Of a DNA stretch of 64,000 nucleotides, positions 4,929-12,638 are shown in pieces. The position numbers and the translations under genes are program-made. The notes under the pieces were generated by a model, which was not told the DNA's origin, did no database searches, and saw only the letters and a program-made list of their open reading frames with translations. Origin of the DNA: a virus; the IMG/VR virus record IMGVR_UViG_3300023181_000025, positions 1 through 64,000 of that record; one strand, written 5' to 3'. How positions within the stretch are numbered: the stretch's first letter is position 1; the number at the start of each line of letters is the position of its first letter.

Positions 4929-7462
4929 GAAATTACGTCCCAAACATTTGAACCGACATATATTAAAGTGAATGTTCCTAATGATGGAATAGTAGTAGTT
5001 CCATTTAGCGTAAGTCCCGTAGGGGATAGGGTAATATCGTAAAGACTTGCATTCCTAATAATAATCCTTGATCCTGTAGGAATTGTCATTACCCCCATTT
5101 CAATAGTTGATGCTGATGTATGTGTATGGCGCAGATATTTTCCTATATAATCAGAAGTTAACGATAATGTTGCGCCAGATCTTTCTTCAATTATTTCCGC
5201 TTCTATAGATAAGGCTTTTCTCCATTTTGCAGCCCAATTAGATCCTAGTGTTACATTTTCATACCCGCCCGCATCAGGCAAGTAAAAATTACCATTATTT
5301 ATTTGAAGCGCAAGCTGGTTAAAGCTTTTATCCCATACGCCATCTGTCGCTACGTCTTCTGCGCTATTAAAAAAATGAACTCTTGAATATAGGTATTGAA
5401 ATTCTTCCCTAAATTGAGCTACAACCGTTTGAGATGGTGGGATAGTCGTCGAAAGTTGAGAAGCAAGAGTATTTATAACAGACGTAAGGATATTATCGGG
5501 GATATCAAGCGCGGTTTTCCACGCTTCTTGCCAGTCGCCTTCCAATGTTACAGTTGCTTCGCTTTCGCCAGTGTCCTTTAGAGTGAGTTCACCATCTACA
5601 ATGGACATCCCATTTTGGGATAAGCTCGTGTCCCAAACCCCATCGGCATATGTTTCTGTGTCTTCTCTGTGGAGATTTTCTATTTTTTGATACCCTTCGG
5701 GAGAAAGAAAACCTGCGTCATCTTCAGAAGCTAAGCCATGAGAACCCCCTACAGAGCCAACGTGTGCGTCGAAATCTACTTTATCCGCCTTTTCGTTAAG
5801 ATCCGAAATTGGTAAAAATTCAATATAATAATTTAATTCTCCAAGTTTTCTTACCCAAAACCTTGTTCTTTCAACTATTTCTGAAGTATCTAAATCAGTT
5901 TCTTCATATGTGTAATAAAAGAATTGTCCTGGTTTACCAATAGTCCCTCCTCCATATTCGAAATCTAATTCAAGTTGACCTTCTGCGTCATCACCAGGTT
6001 CCCAAATTTCAACCTCATCAATTTCGTTTCCCTCTCCAAACCAAAATTGATCAATACCCGTTCTTCTAATTTCCCATCTGGACTCATCGGAAGACCAAGA
6101 GGCGGTTACTCCATTGCCGTCATCATAATATGGTTTTCCATTTATAGTATCTTCGGGAACCTCTTCAAAATAAGTTTCGAATATAGAATCTGCACCGGAA
6201 CCCGTAAAAGATAATACCCTGTCCTCAACTATAGGTGCATTTAATTCAATGGGATCAGGAATAGAGCCTAAATTATTTTTTGCTTGGGCTTGCTCTTCGC
6301 TCGTTAAAATTTGATAGTCATCAAACCTTAAGGCGGAATTATTAATAAATCCGCCCAATATAAAATTGTTAGGAACTAACTGCCAGTAAACCGGACTTTC
6401 CTTCAGACAGATAAATAGTTCGTTTTTATAGACGATAACATCCCCTAATTTGCCCGCAGTTCCTACTTCGTTATAGGGTGTTAGTTCTACATTAATCGGC
6501 TGCAAATTAGACATATTAATCCATCCAGGATCTTCGTCATAAAAATCATCTGTTGTCGTTTGATATAAAAACGAGGTATCACCAAGAAAAAAATTAATTT
6601 GCCATACTTGAAGATCCAAACTGTAAGCTAAAGATATATTGTAGTAAGTTCCTAGCCCATACTCTCCTGTATCGCTATAATTTATTTTGCCATCACTATC
6701 AGGTATATCGCTAGTTCCTGCGTTTAAAAGAACAACTTTCGCAAAATATGGCACATCGCCGCCCAAAACGAATCCTTGTCCGCCGTTTACAGGCTCGGAA
6801 TCCGCTAAAACAGGTTTATTGGTTTTTATATCAAATAAATTTTTTCCCTGCTTTGCAGATAAAGGTCTCGTGGCGGAACTAGAGTCTAGCGCGTCTACGG
6901 GAACTATATCAAGAGTATTTCTCCAAGCTGATATCCAAGAAGAAGCCATTGTGACCGTTATCCCTTCTCCGTAAAGGTGAAAATCGCCTCCGACAACCTT
7001 TAAAGAGGGCGAGCTTGTTACAGTGTTCCATAATCCTATTGAATAGGACTCAGAAGATGACACATATATAGAATTTATTTTAATTTTATCAGAAGAAGAT
7101 AAAAATCCATTTTGAGTGGTAGTCGCGGCTGCGTGAGCCGCCCCCCCAGACCCAACGTGTGTCGTATAAACCGATGTATTTAATTTCTGTGCCAATTCTT
7201 CTTCAAGGCCGTCAATTGAACTCAAAGATAAGCTCCCTATGGTTTCTTCGACAATTGCTGGCAACTGTTCTTCTATTTCCTCTATGATAGATTCTACAAT
7301 GGCGCTATCGCTAAAATCTTTTATAGCTTTTGCAAATGTGGGGTAAACCCCGGAATCGGTCGTTACCGTTTCCGTGTCTCCACCATCGGTGAATTTATAG
7401 GCTTTGTCCGAAGAACGTATAAACTTTGCGATGCTTTCTGATAATTGACTGATGCTTGGCAT
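4925..7462 (-). CDS. Tail fibre / receptor-binding protein
   Basis: An 845-residue repeat-built protein. Fibre-type modules occur near residues 95-205 (HVGSGGAAHA...GFLSSSDKIKI, then GLWNT...W.SAWRNTLDI), near 555-660 (HVGSVGGSHGLA...GFLSPEGYQKI, GVWDTS...W.EAWKTALDI) and, shortened, near 700-755 (GVWDKS...WAAKWRKALSI). The HVGS/GxAHA...GF(L/M)S motif is characteristic of phage tail fibres. The C-terminus is beta-rich with short Thr/Ser runs, as in fibre tips. It is transcribed away from the structural block, with a 62-residue gene just upstream. No chaperone-cleavage motif is visible. Confidence 0.82.
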   Translation of the reverse strand: MPSISQLSESIAKFIRSSDKAYKFTDGGDTETVTTDSGVYPTFAKAIKDFSDSAIVESIIEEIEEQLPAIVEETIGSLSLSSIDGLEEELAQKLNTSVYTTHVGSGGAAHAAATTTQNGFLSSSDKIKINSIYVSSSESYSIGLWNTVTSSPSLKVVGGDFHLYGEGITVTMASSWISAWRNTLDIVPVDALDSSSATRPLSAKQGKNLFDIKTNKPVLADSEPVNGGQGFVLGGDVPYFAKVVLLNAGTSDIPDSDGKINYSDTGEYGLGTYYNISLAYSLDLQVWQINFFLGDTSFLYQTTTDDFYDEDPGWINMSNLQPINVELTPYNEVGTAGKLGDVIVYKNELFICLKESPVYWQLVPNNFILGGFINNSALRFDDYQILTSEEQAQAKNNLGSIPDPIELNAPIVEDRVLSFTGSGADSIFETYFEEVPEDTINGKPYYDDGNGVTASWSSDESRWEIRRTGIDQFWFGEGNEIDEVEIWEPGDDAEGQLELDFEYGGGTIGKPGQFFYYTYEETDLDTSEIVERTRFWVRKLGELNYYIEFLPISDLNEKADKVDFDAHVGSVGGSHGLASEDDAGFLSPEGYQKIENLHREDTETYADGVWDTSLSQNGMSIVDGELTLKDTGESEATVTLEGDWQEAWKTALDIPDNILTSVINTLASQLSTTIPPSQTVVAQFREEFQYLYSRVHFFNSAEDVATDGVWDKSFNQLALQINNGNFYLPDAGGYENVTLGSNWAAKWRKALSIEAEIIEERSGATLSLTSDYIGKYLRHTHTSASTIEMGVMTIPTGSRIIIRNASLYDITLSPTGLTLNGTTTIPSLGTFTLIYVGSNVWDVIS

Positions 7463-7468
7463 ATTAAA

Positions 7469-7657
7469 TTATGATAAGAATGATTGGATTTCCGGAGAAT
7501 CCTCTGAATGGCCGTAAAAATCTTCAATATAAAGCTCTAAAATATCAAAAGCTTCATCCCATTGTTCTGAAAATTTGTGTTGAAAGACAAACCCAATAAT
7601 ATCTAGATCACTATTGGGGATTCCTTGCGGGAAAGATATTATTTCTGACTTAGCCAT
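7469..7657 (-). CDS. Small hypothetical protein upstream of the tail fibre
   Basis: A 62-residue acidic protein without recognised motifs (aromatic and acidic helix, residues 25-50). Its stop lies 6 bp before the tail-fibre start, so the two form an operon. Upstream is a GTGTAA element on the minus strand (7674-7679) that resembles the -10 half of the late promoter motif. A small fibre-associated or assembly protein is possible. Confidence 0.55.
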   Translation of the reverse strand: MAKSEIISFPQGIPNSDLDIIGFVFQHKFSEQWDEAFDILELYIEDFYGHSEDSPEIQSFLS

Positions 7658-7673
7658 TTCTATATGCCCTTAT

Positions 7674-7679
7674 TTACAC
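7674..7679 (-). promoter_or_regulatory. Possible late -10 element for the tail-fibre operon
   Basis: On the minus strand, AATAGTGTAAATAAGG precedes the start at 7657. It matches the -10 part of the late motif, but no TTC(A/T)CA box is at the right distance (ATGCGC is there). Weak on its own. Confidence 0.3.
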
Positions 7680-7709
7680 TATTTTTAAAAACGCGCATTA
7701 AAAATTAAC

Positions 7710-7736
7710 TTCTCTTTTTAATAAATTGTATGTAAT
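7710..7736 (+). promoter_or_regulatory. Putative late promoter P7747
   Basis: TTCTCT (7710-7715), 14 nt, then ATGTAAT (7730-7736), 10 nt before the ATG at 7747. A one-mismatch member of the TTC(A/T)CA-N13/14-GTGTAA family, at the head of the + strand late block. Confidence 0.45.
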
Positions 7737-7746
7737 ATCTTAATAT

Positions 7747-7944
7747 ATGAAGAGTGACACTATTTTGGCAAGTCCCGACGAATCGGGTTGGTATTGGTTT
7801 AAAAAGAACAAGAAGTCTGACGTAGTTATTGTTTTTGTAAATGATGACGGAGAGGCAACAGCGACGACAGAAGATGGCTTTTCTTATATTTTAGATGATT
7901 TAATTGGTCTATGGAGTCTAATTAACCTCCCGGACGATTTTTAA
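7747..7944 (+). CDS. Small hypothetical protein, 65 residues
   Basis: An acidic protein with a beta-rich pattern ('SGWYWFKKNKKSDVVIVFVNDDGEA'), resembling small phage proteins with a 'GWYWYR..GG....V.V' motif whose function is not known. It has no signal peptide or TM segment. It is the first gene of the rightward block, 17 bp before the putative spanin. Confidence 0.55.
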   Translation: MKSDTILASPDESGWYWFKKNKKSDVVIVFVNDDGEATATTEDGFSYILDDLIGLWSLINLPDDF

Positions 7945-7961
7945 TAAAATAAATTAATAAT

Positions 7962-8639
7962 ATGAAAAAAATAATTTTAGCCGCATTTTTCTGCGTATGC
8001 ACTTTTTCTTGCTCCCAAAAGGTTTCCCCTATTATTGGAATTCCTCCGGCCCCAGCTCAATCTCAGAGTGCCAGACCTAACGTGGAGAAAACCCAAGAGA
8101 GAATTGACAAGAGCCTTAATAATAATACCTCTATACAAAAAAATCTAAAGGAGCAAAATGACGCTCTCTTACAACAAAAAATTAATATTTCTGCGGCCCT
8201 TGCTCAAGCTGAAAAAATGAAGGAAAGGGCGCTTGCAAAACAAGCCATAACTGAATTAGAGGCCGAAAAGCACATTACGGAAATTAAAGCTATGGAAAGT
8301 CGCAATCTTTTTCTTGAGGGTATAAATAAAACAATGGCTGATACAGTTGTAGAACAAGCGTCTGAGTTACAGTCCGCCAAACAGGAGAACTCAAAAGCTC
8401 GGGAGCTTTTAATTTTAAGCGATAATGAAAAACTCGCACTTCGAGAACAAAATCTATTTTTATCTAAGTCTTTAGAGTTAAAGAATAAAGAAGTCGTGGA
8501 CCTTTCAGAAGAAAACAATAAAATTAACCAAAAATTAGCCAATGCAAAGGTATATAAAGGGTGGATTATTGGCGGAGCTTCATTGCTTTTAGTTGGAGGC
8601 GTGGTATTTGTCCTTTTAAAGATTTATAGACCTTTTTAA
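7962..8639 (+). CDS. Putative unimolecular spanin (u-spanin)
   Basis: A 225-residue protein with the topology of u-spanins such as T1 gp11. The lipoprotein signal peptide (residues 1-16) ends in a lipobox-like TFSC with the lipidated Cys at 17. A Pro-rich linker (23-38) precedes a long charged coiled-coil-like periplasmic region (40-195). One C-terminal TM helix (about 200-219) and a short IYRPF cytoplasmic tail complete it. U-spanins link outer and inner membranes and fuse them in the last step of lysis; T1 gp11 is much shorter as I recall it. No Rz/Rz1 pair is visible nearby. The neighbouring gene encodes a membrane PAS protein. The lipobox is not ideal (Phe-Ser-Cys). Confidence 0.65.
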   Translation: MKKIILAAFFCVCTFSCSQKVSPIIGIPPAPAQSQSARPNVEKTQERIDKSLNNNTSIQKNLKEQNDALLQQKINISAALAQAEKMKERALAKQAITELEAEKHITEIKAMESRNLFLEGINKTMADTVVEQASELQSAKQENSKARELLILSDNEKLALREQNLFLSKSLELKNKEVVDLSEENNKINQKLANAKVYKGWIIGGASLLLVGGVVFVLLKIYRPF

Positions 8640-8688
8640 TTATTATTTTGCATAAAAATACAAATTAAAGGTATTATTAAATAAGTAA

Positions 8689-9396
8689 ATGTTATTTGAC
8701 TTCCTTAAAGAACAGTCTGCAAATTTTAATTGGCTTCCCGAAGCTCTGGGCGTTCTCGCCGCAGTTTCTTTGGTGTTTAAGACGGTTAGAAAGTGGATTT
8801 TTGCAGCCTTTCGAGCCATATGCTCCTTTTTTACTTCCCCCTCAAAGACATATAAACTGGTCAATGATTTAACAACTAAATTGGCCAATGTTGAAGCAGT
8901 TTCAAATAATTCAGCAGGCAAAATACAAAATCTAGAAGATTTAATTGGTTATAATGGTGGGTCCGGCCTAATGGATAAGGTTGGTTATTTGCTAGGATAT
9001 CAGGCAAATGACTTTTGGTTTCGCGACCAACCCGGATTTATTTGTTCAGAACTAGGGGAAAACTTAGATACAACTCATTGCTATTGTAAGCTTTTAGGGG
9101 TTACTAATAGAACCGATTTAAATAATCGTAATTGGCAGGGCTTTGTAGATAAAGATCAGAACAAAGGCTATTACGAAGAATTTTTGGAAGTCGCCAAAAG
9201 ACGGGAAACATTTCGGCGCACTATTGGGTTTAAAGACTCAAATGGTAATGATACTGGAGTTTGGTTGGTTGTCGCTAATCCGATATCCTCAGATAAGGCA
9301 AAAGTGGCAAGATATATTGGATTATTGTATCCCTTTGACCCCACTTCAAAGCAAATAGCGGAAAAATATAAATGGCCGCTTATGCCTCCCTTATAA
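8689..9396 (+). CDS. Membrane-anchored PAS-domain protein
   Basis: A 235-residue protein. Residues 15-50 are hydrophobic, with one or two short membrane segments (LPEALGVLAAVSLVF and WIFAAFRAICSFF). Residues 55-85 look like a signalling-helix linker. Residues about 95-225 read as a PAS_3-like fold: 'FWFRDQPGFICSELGENL', 'CKLLGVTNRTDL..RNWQGFVDKDQ', 'ETFRRTIGFKDSNGNDTGVWLVVANPI' and 'ARYIGLLYPFD' follow the PAS core closely. PAS domains sense ligands, redox or light. There is no kinase or cyclase output, so the membrane part is the only obvious effector. Being next to a putative spanin, it could be a regulated holin or antiholin, which is inference only. Confidence 0.6.
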   Translation: MLFDFLKEQSANFNWLPEALGVLAAVSLVFKTVRKWIFAAFRAICSFFTSPSKTYKLVNDLTTKLANVEAVSNNSAGKIQNLEDLIGYNGGSGLMDKVGYLLGYQANDFWFRDQPGFICSELGENLDTTHCYCKLLGVTNRTDLNNRNWQGFVDKDQNKGYYEEFLEVAKRRETFRRTIGFKDSNGNDTGVWLVVANPISSDKAKVARYIGLLYPFDPTSKQIAEKYKWPLMPPL

Positions 9397-9404
9397 AAAT
9401 TCAT

Positions 9405-10142
9405 ATGAATAAAAAACAAGCTCGAAAACAGTCTAGTAATAAGGAAGATAAAAGTCCCTACGCTTTTCAGGGTAAAAAGCAAGATTTTAATATACCAATT
9501 ACAGAAAAAATACCTTGGACTGAAAAACAGTTGAGGTTTAATGAATTAGCTCAAAGTAAAGAATGCAAAATATTATTTGTGTCTGGTGTAGCGGGAACTG
9601 GAAAGTCGCTTTTAAGTGTCTATGCTGCCCTTAATGCAATTAATGCAAAGAAGGTCTCAGACTTGGTCTATCTTAGGTCCGCTGTAGAAAGCTCATCAAG
9701 TAAGCTTGGTTTTCTTCCCGGAACGGCGGAAGATAAGCTTTCTCCTTATCTTGAGCCCCTTATGGATAAACTTTCTGAGTTAATTGGCGAAGGGAATACA
9801 CAAGAAATCATAAAAAGACAATTAGTTTCCGCCCGGCCCATTAACTACTTAAGAGGTTGCCAATTTTCTGGTAAGTATGTTATTCTCGATGAAGCGCAAA
9901 ACCTCACTTTTACTGAAATGCAAACTTTTCTTACGAGGGTTGGCGAATTTAGTAAAGTTATTATTGCTGGTGACCCTATGCAAAGCGATATTGGAAACAG
10001 AAGCTGCTTTACAAAGGTTTTTGACTCGTTTGATAATGAAACTGCGCAAGAAAACGGAATCTATACCTTTAAATTTGGTAAAGAAGACATTGTTCGTTCT
10101 AAAATATTAAAATTTATTGTAGAAGTATTAGAAAATATTTAA
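9405..10142 (+). CDS. phoH: PhoH-like ATPase
   Basis: About 245 residues from ATG 9405; an in-frame ATG at 9372 would overlap the previous gene. Walker A GVAGTGKS is at residues 61-68, Walker B VILDEAQN at 159-166, and a sensor-like IIAGDPMQSD follows near 190. These are diagnostic of the PhoH family, which is common in phages and related to superfamily 1 helicase cores. The cellular role is unsettled; RNA-related ATPase or helicase activity is suggested for relatives. Residues 1-40 are basic and low-complexity. No Shine-Dalgarno is visible. Confidence 0.9.
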   Translation: MNKKQARKQSSNKEDKSPYAFQGKKQDFNIPITEKIPWTEKQLRFNELAQSKECKILFVSGVAGTGKSLLSVYAALNAINAKKVSDLVYLRSAVESSSSKLGFLPGTAEDKLSPYLEPLMDKLSELIGEGNTQEIIKRQLVSARPINYLRGCQFSGKYVILDEAQNLTFTEMQTFLTRVGEFSKVIIAGDPMQSDIGNRSCFTKVFDSFDNETAQENGIYTFKFGKEDIVRSKILKFIVEVLENI

Positions 10143-10151
10143 TAAAAATCA

Positions 10152-10177
10152 TTCTCATTAGTATTATTATAGTGTAT
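10152..10177 (+). promoter_or_regulatory. Putative late promoter P10188
   Basis: TTCTCA (10152-10157), 14 nt, then GTGTAT (10172-10177), 10 nt before the ATG at 10188. It matches the late family with the last -10 base changed. Confidence 0.5.
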
Positions 10178-10187
10178 AGAAAACATT

Positions 10188-10595
10188 ATGAAAGTATTAG
10201 AGAAGATAAGATTTCAAAAGGAATATGTCGAAAAGCGTATCAAGCCCAAGTGTTTTTTTAATCCAGATGGGTCTGTTGCGGTTTTCGCAATTACTCAAGA
10301 AGATCAGTTGGTTCAAAAGTGGGTTTATGAAAAGGGCGCTGCCTTGAAAAACGAAGGTTTTTCTTTAAATAGCGAGACATACGATCAAATTCTGAAATTT
10401 ATAATGGAAGGCGGCTCCTTTAACGAGGCTCCGCCTGAAATTATTTTAGAACCTGAGGAACAAAAGCCTATCGTTCAAGAAGGCGTTAAAACGCCTTCTC
10501 AAGGCAATCGCTCCGAGATTATTGAGTTGTTAAAATCTAAAAAACTTAAAGTGGCAGAACTTCAAGAGATTTTGATTAAAATTTTAGAATTATGA
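10188..10595 (+). CDS. Hypothetical protein, 135 residues
   Basis: No family recognised. Residues 1-75 look like a small alpha/beta domain, followed by a Pro/Glu-rich linker (80-108) and a short helical C-terminus (110-135, charged leucine-rich) that may oligomerise or bind a partner. Its stop overlaps the next start (ATGA at 10592-10595), so it is translationally coupled to the zinc-ribbon gene, two genes before the putative late sigma factor. A transcription-related accessory role is possible but unsupported by any motif. Confidence 0.6.
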   Translation: MKVLEKIRFQKEYVEKRIKPKCFFNPDGSVAVFAITQEDQLVQKWVYEKGAALKNEGFSLNSETYDQILKFIMEGGSFNEAPPEIILEPEEQKPIVQEGVKTPSQGNRSEIIELLKSKKLKVAELQEILIKILEL

Positions 10596-10855
10596 ACCTT
10601 TATTGTCAAGAATGCGGTTCCAAAAACGTTTATTGTGGAGCGGAAAATAAGCCTATTGAATGTGAAGGTTGCGGAAACTTTTTTGTTACGGTAAAAGTCT
10701 CTATTGGGAAAAAAAATAAAAAAGAGGTCGTGGCAAACACTGAATTGGATATTTTTAGCGTTAGTGATCTTGTTGATCTTGTTGAAATTTCAAATATCGA
10801 AGAACCTAACCAACCTCGTTCCAGAAAACGTGCGCCAAGACAAAAAAAGAAATAA
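10592..10855 (+). CDS. Zinc-ribbon protein upstream of the sigma-like gene
   Basis: An 87-residue protein. Four Cys in CxxC...CxxC (residues 6-9 CQEC and about 24-27 CEGC) form a zinc-ribbon-like N-terminus. The C-terminal third is acidic, then ends in a basic tail (RSRKRAPRQKKK). Such ribbons occur in small nucleic-acid-binding and transcription factors. It starts inside the previous stop codon and ends 1 nt before the sigma-like gene, so co-expression with it is near certain. A co-activator of late transcription is a reasonable hypothesis. Confidence 0.65.
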   Translation: MNLYCQECGSKNVYCGAENKPIECEGCGNFFVTVKVSIGKKNKKEVVANTELDIFSVSDLVDLVEISNIEEPNQPRSRKRAPRQKKK

Positions 10856-10856
10856 T

Positions 10857-11543
10857 ATGTTTTCATTCGAAGAGAAAATTGAAGAAATTAACTTAGAAAT
10901 CTCCAAGAGGAAAAATAAGTGGAGACTTAATGCTTTGTCTTATATAGATTTTGAGGACGTTTCTCAGATCTTAAGAATTCATATATTCAATCAGTGGTCT
11001 AAATGGGATCAGGCTCGACCTCTGGCTCAGTGGCTTAATAAATTGATATCTAATCAAATAATTAATCTAATTAGAAATAATTATAGCAAGGTTGCTCCTC
11101 CTTGTAATAGTTGCGCTTATAATATGGGCGGAAATTCCTGTTCTTATACCCCTAGCGGCGAGAGGTGTAACGATTGTCCGTTGTATAAGGCTTGGTCTAA
11201 GAAAAAGAAATCCGCTTACAACCTAAAGCTGGCTGTCTCTTCTGACGCCGAAGATTATATTGAACCAAAGTCTTCTTCTTCCCAATTTGGCGATCAAATT
11301 GATTATGACGCATGTATGGAAAAAATTCATCTTTATATGAAACCAAAACTTACTTCCGCTCAATGGCGAATTTATGAGATGCTCATTATTAAGGGCATGG
11401 CGGACGAAGAAGTCGCCACGATTCTAAAGCTTAAAACAGTTGAAGAAAAAAGGGGGGCAGGCTATAGGCATTTTGCCAAGATGAGGGAGATTTTTTCTGT
11501 TTTTGCGAAGCAAATCATGGAAGAACAAGATATTTTGTATTAA
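10857..11543 (+). CDS. Putative late RNA polymerase sigma factor with zinc cluster
   Basis: 228 residues from ATG 10857, which follows the previous stop by one base. The frame is open from 10704, but that start lies inside the zinc-ribbon gene. Residues 27-76 resemble sigma region 2 (FEDVSQILRIHIFNQW, KWDQARPLAQWLNKLISNQI, INLIRNNY). Residues 165-210 resemble the region 4 helix-turn-helix (LTSAQWRIYEMLIIKGMADE, EVATILKLKTVEEKRG). Between them is a Cys cluster (C83, C86, C95, C104, C107) that probably binds zinc and is not normal for sigma70 proteins. It resembles small phage late sigma factors such as T4 gp55 in size and layout, and would suit the TTC(A/T)CA/GTGTAA motif of this genome. It contains no region 3 or region 1. 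Confidence 0.62.
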   Translation: MFSFEEKIEEINLEISKRKNKWRLNALSYIDFEDVSQILRIHIFNQWSKWDQARPLAQWLNKLISNQIINLIRNNYSKVAPPCNSCAYNMGGNSCSYTPSGERCNDCPLYKAWSKKKKSAYNLKLAVSSDAEDYIEPKSSSSQFGDQIDYDACMEKIHLYMKPKLTSAQWRIYEMLIIKGMADEEVATILKLKTVEEKRGAGYRHFAKMREIFSVFAKQIMEEQDILY

Positions 11544-11552
11544 TTGTAAAAT

Positions 11553-12638
11553 ATGAAGAGGGACGAAAAGGATGAAGTTTATTTTTATGGGACAATTGAT
11601 CAGTCGAAATATGACCTGACTTTTGTTCAGCAAGATTTTATTAAGAAGAACATAGATAAGTTAGGCTTGGTAGATTTAATGCGAGCCACTTTTAAAGAGG
11701 ACTCCCTTACAGAGAGAAGTATAGAATACGACCAAATTCGTAAATACGTTGCAAAAATTAAGCGCGGCGTCCCTTCTCCGAAAATATCTCCCGAGCAAAT
11801 ATTGTTTATTGAGAATAATGCTCATGCAATGAAGCCTTTTGAGTTGGCTAAAACTCTTTTCCCCGACAAAGAAGTTAAGCCATTGTCGGCAGAAACTCAA
11901 ATTATAAGCGATTATTTAAAAGCCGTAGGTATTTCCACAAATGGAGATTCACAAGGGGACGAATATCGTGCTCCAAAAGCCGCCGCATCCTTATGTAAAA
12001 AGATAAATTCAGCGGATCAATTAGCTAATTTTGATGCCAACGATTTGTCTCCGATTCAAAGAAAGTGTGTTGATTCTCTTCGTCATTATATGTCATCGGC
12101 TAGATTTTCTAGATTTATTACTACTTATGACAAAGAATTAAGAGAACTTTTTGAAGAAGAGTTTATTAAGGCAACCTATAGCAAACACGATTTAAATACT
12201 GAAGAACTTAATGCCTATATTAATTTGTGCGCGGAATATGTTCATATGCACCAAATTGTAGAGAGCAAATATATTCTTGACGCTAAAATAAATACTTGTT
12301 TGGGGGACACGGAAGACTCTTCAAAGCTATATATGACATATGTTGACTTGGCCCAGAGCAAAGAAAACCAACTAAACAATTGCAAAACCCGCGTTCAAAA
12401 GCTTCAAGAATCTTTGAGTTCCACTAGGGCCAAGCGTTTAAAAGACCAATCGGAAGTAAATGACTCGCTTACTAAGTTTGTGGAAGAATGGAAGTCAAAA
12501 GAGGGACGGGATCGCGCTCTTGCAATGGCCGAAAGACAAAAGTTATTAGTTATTGAAGAAGTTAAGCGAATTGAGGACGCGGACGAATATATCGCGAATG
12601 TAATGGGAATTAGCATGGATGAACTTACCAGAAATTAA
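11553..12638 (+). CDS. Hypothetical protein; possible small-terminase-like DNA-binding protein
   Basis: A 361-residue, largely helical charged protein of unknown family. Residues 1-60 look like a DNA-binding region ('FIKKNIDKLGLVDLMRATF'), repeated in form near 85-110 ('ILFIENNAHAMKPFELAKTLFP'), which may be two HTH-like units. Residues 250-350 are coiled-coil-like. It lies directly before a nuclease and the large terminase. Small terminases have N-terminal HTHs and a helical oligomerisation core, so position and layout fit, but it is longer than most. The next gene starts inside its 3' end (20-nt overlap). Confidence 0.45.
   Translation: MKRDEKDEVYFYGTIDQSKYDLTFVQQDFIKKNIDKLGLVDLMRATFKEDSLTERSIEYDQIRKYVAKIKRGVPSPKISPEQILFIENNAHAMKPFELAKTLFPDKEVKPLSAETQIISDYLKAVGISTNGDSQGDEYRAPKAAASLCKKINSADQLANFDANDLSPIQRKCVDSLRHYMSSARFSRFITTYDKELRELFEEEFIKATYSKHDLNTEELNAYINLCAEYVHMHQIVESKYILDAKINTCLGDTEDSSKLYMTYVDLAQSKENQLNNCKTRVQKLQESLSSTRAKRLKDQSEVNDSLTKFVEEWKSKEGRDRALAMAERQKLLVIEEVKRIEDADEYIANVMGISMDELTRN

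Noticed and set aside
10704-10856. Upstream extension of the sigma-like gene
   Set aside because: The extension lies entirely within the zinc-ribbon gene; ATG 10857 directly after its stop fits the local pattern.
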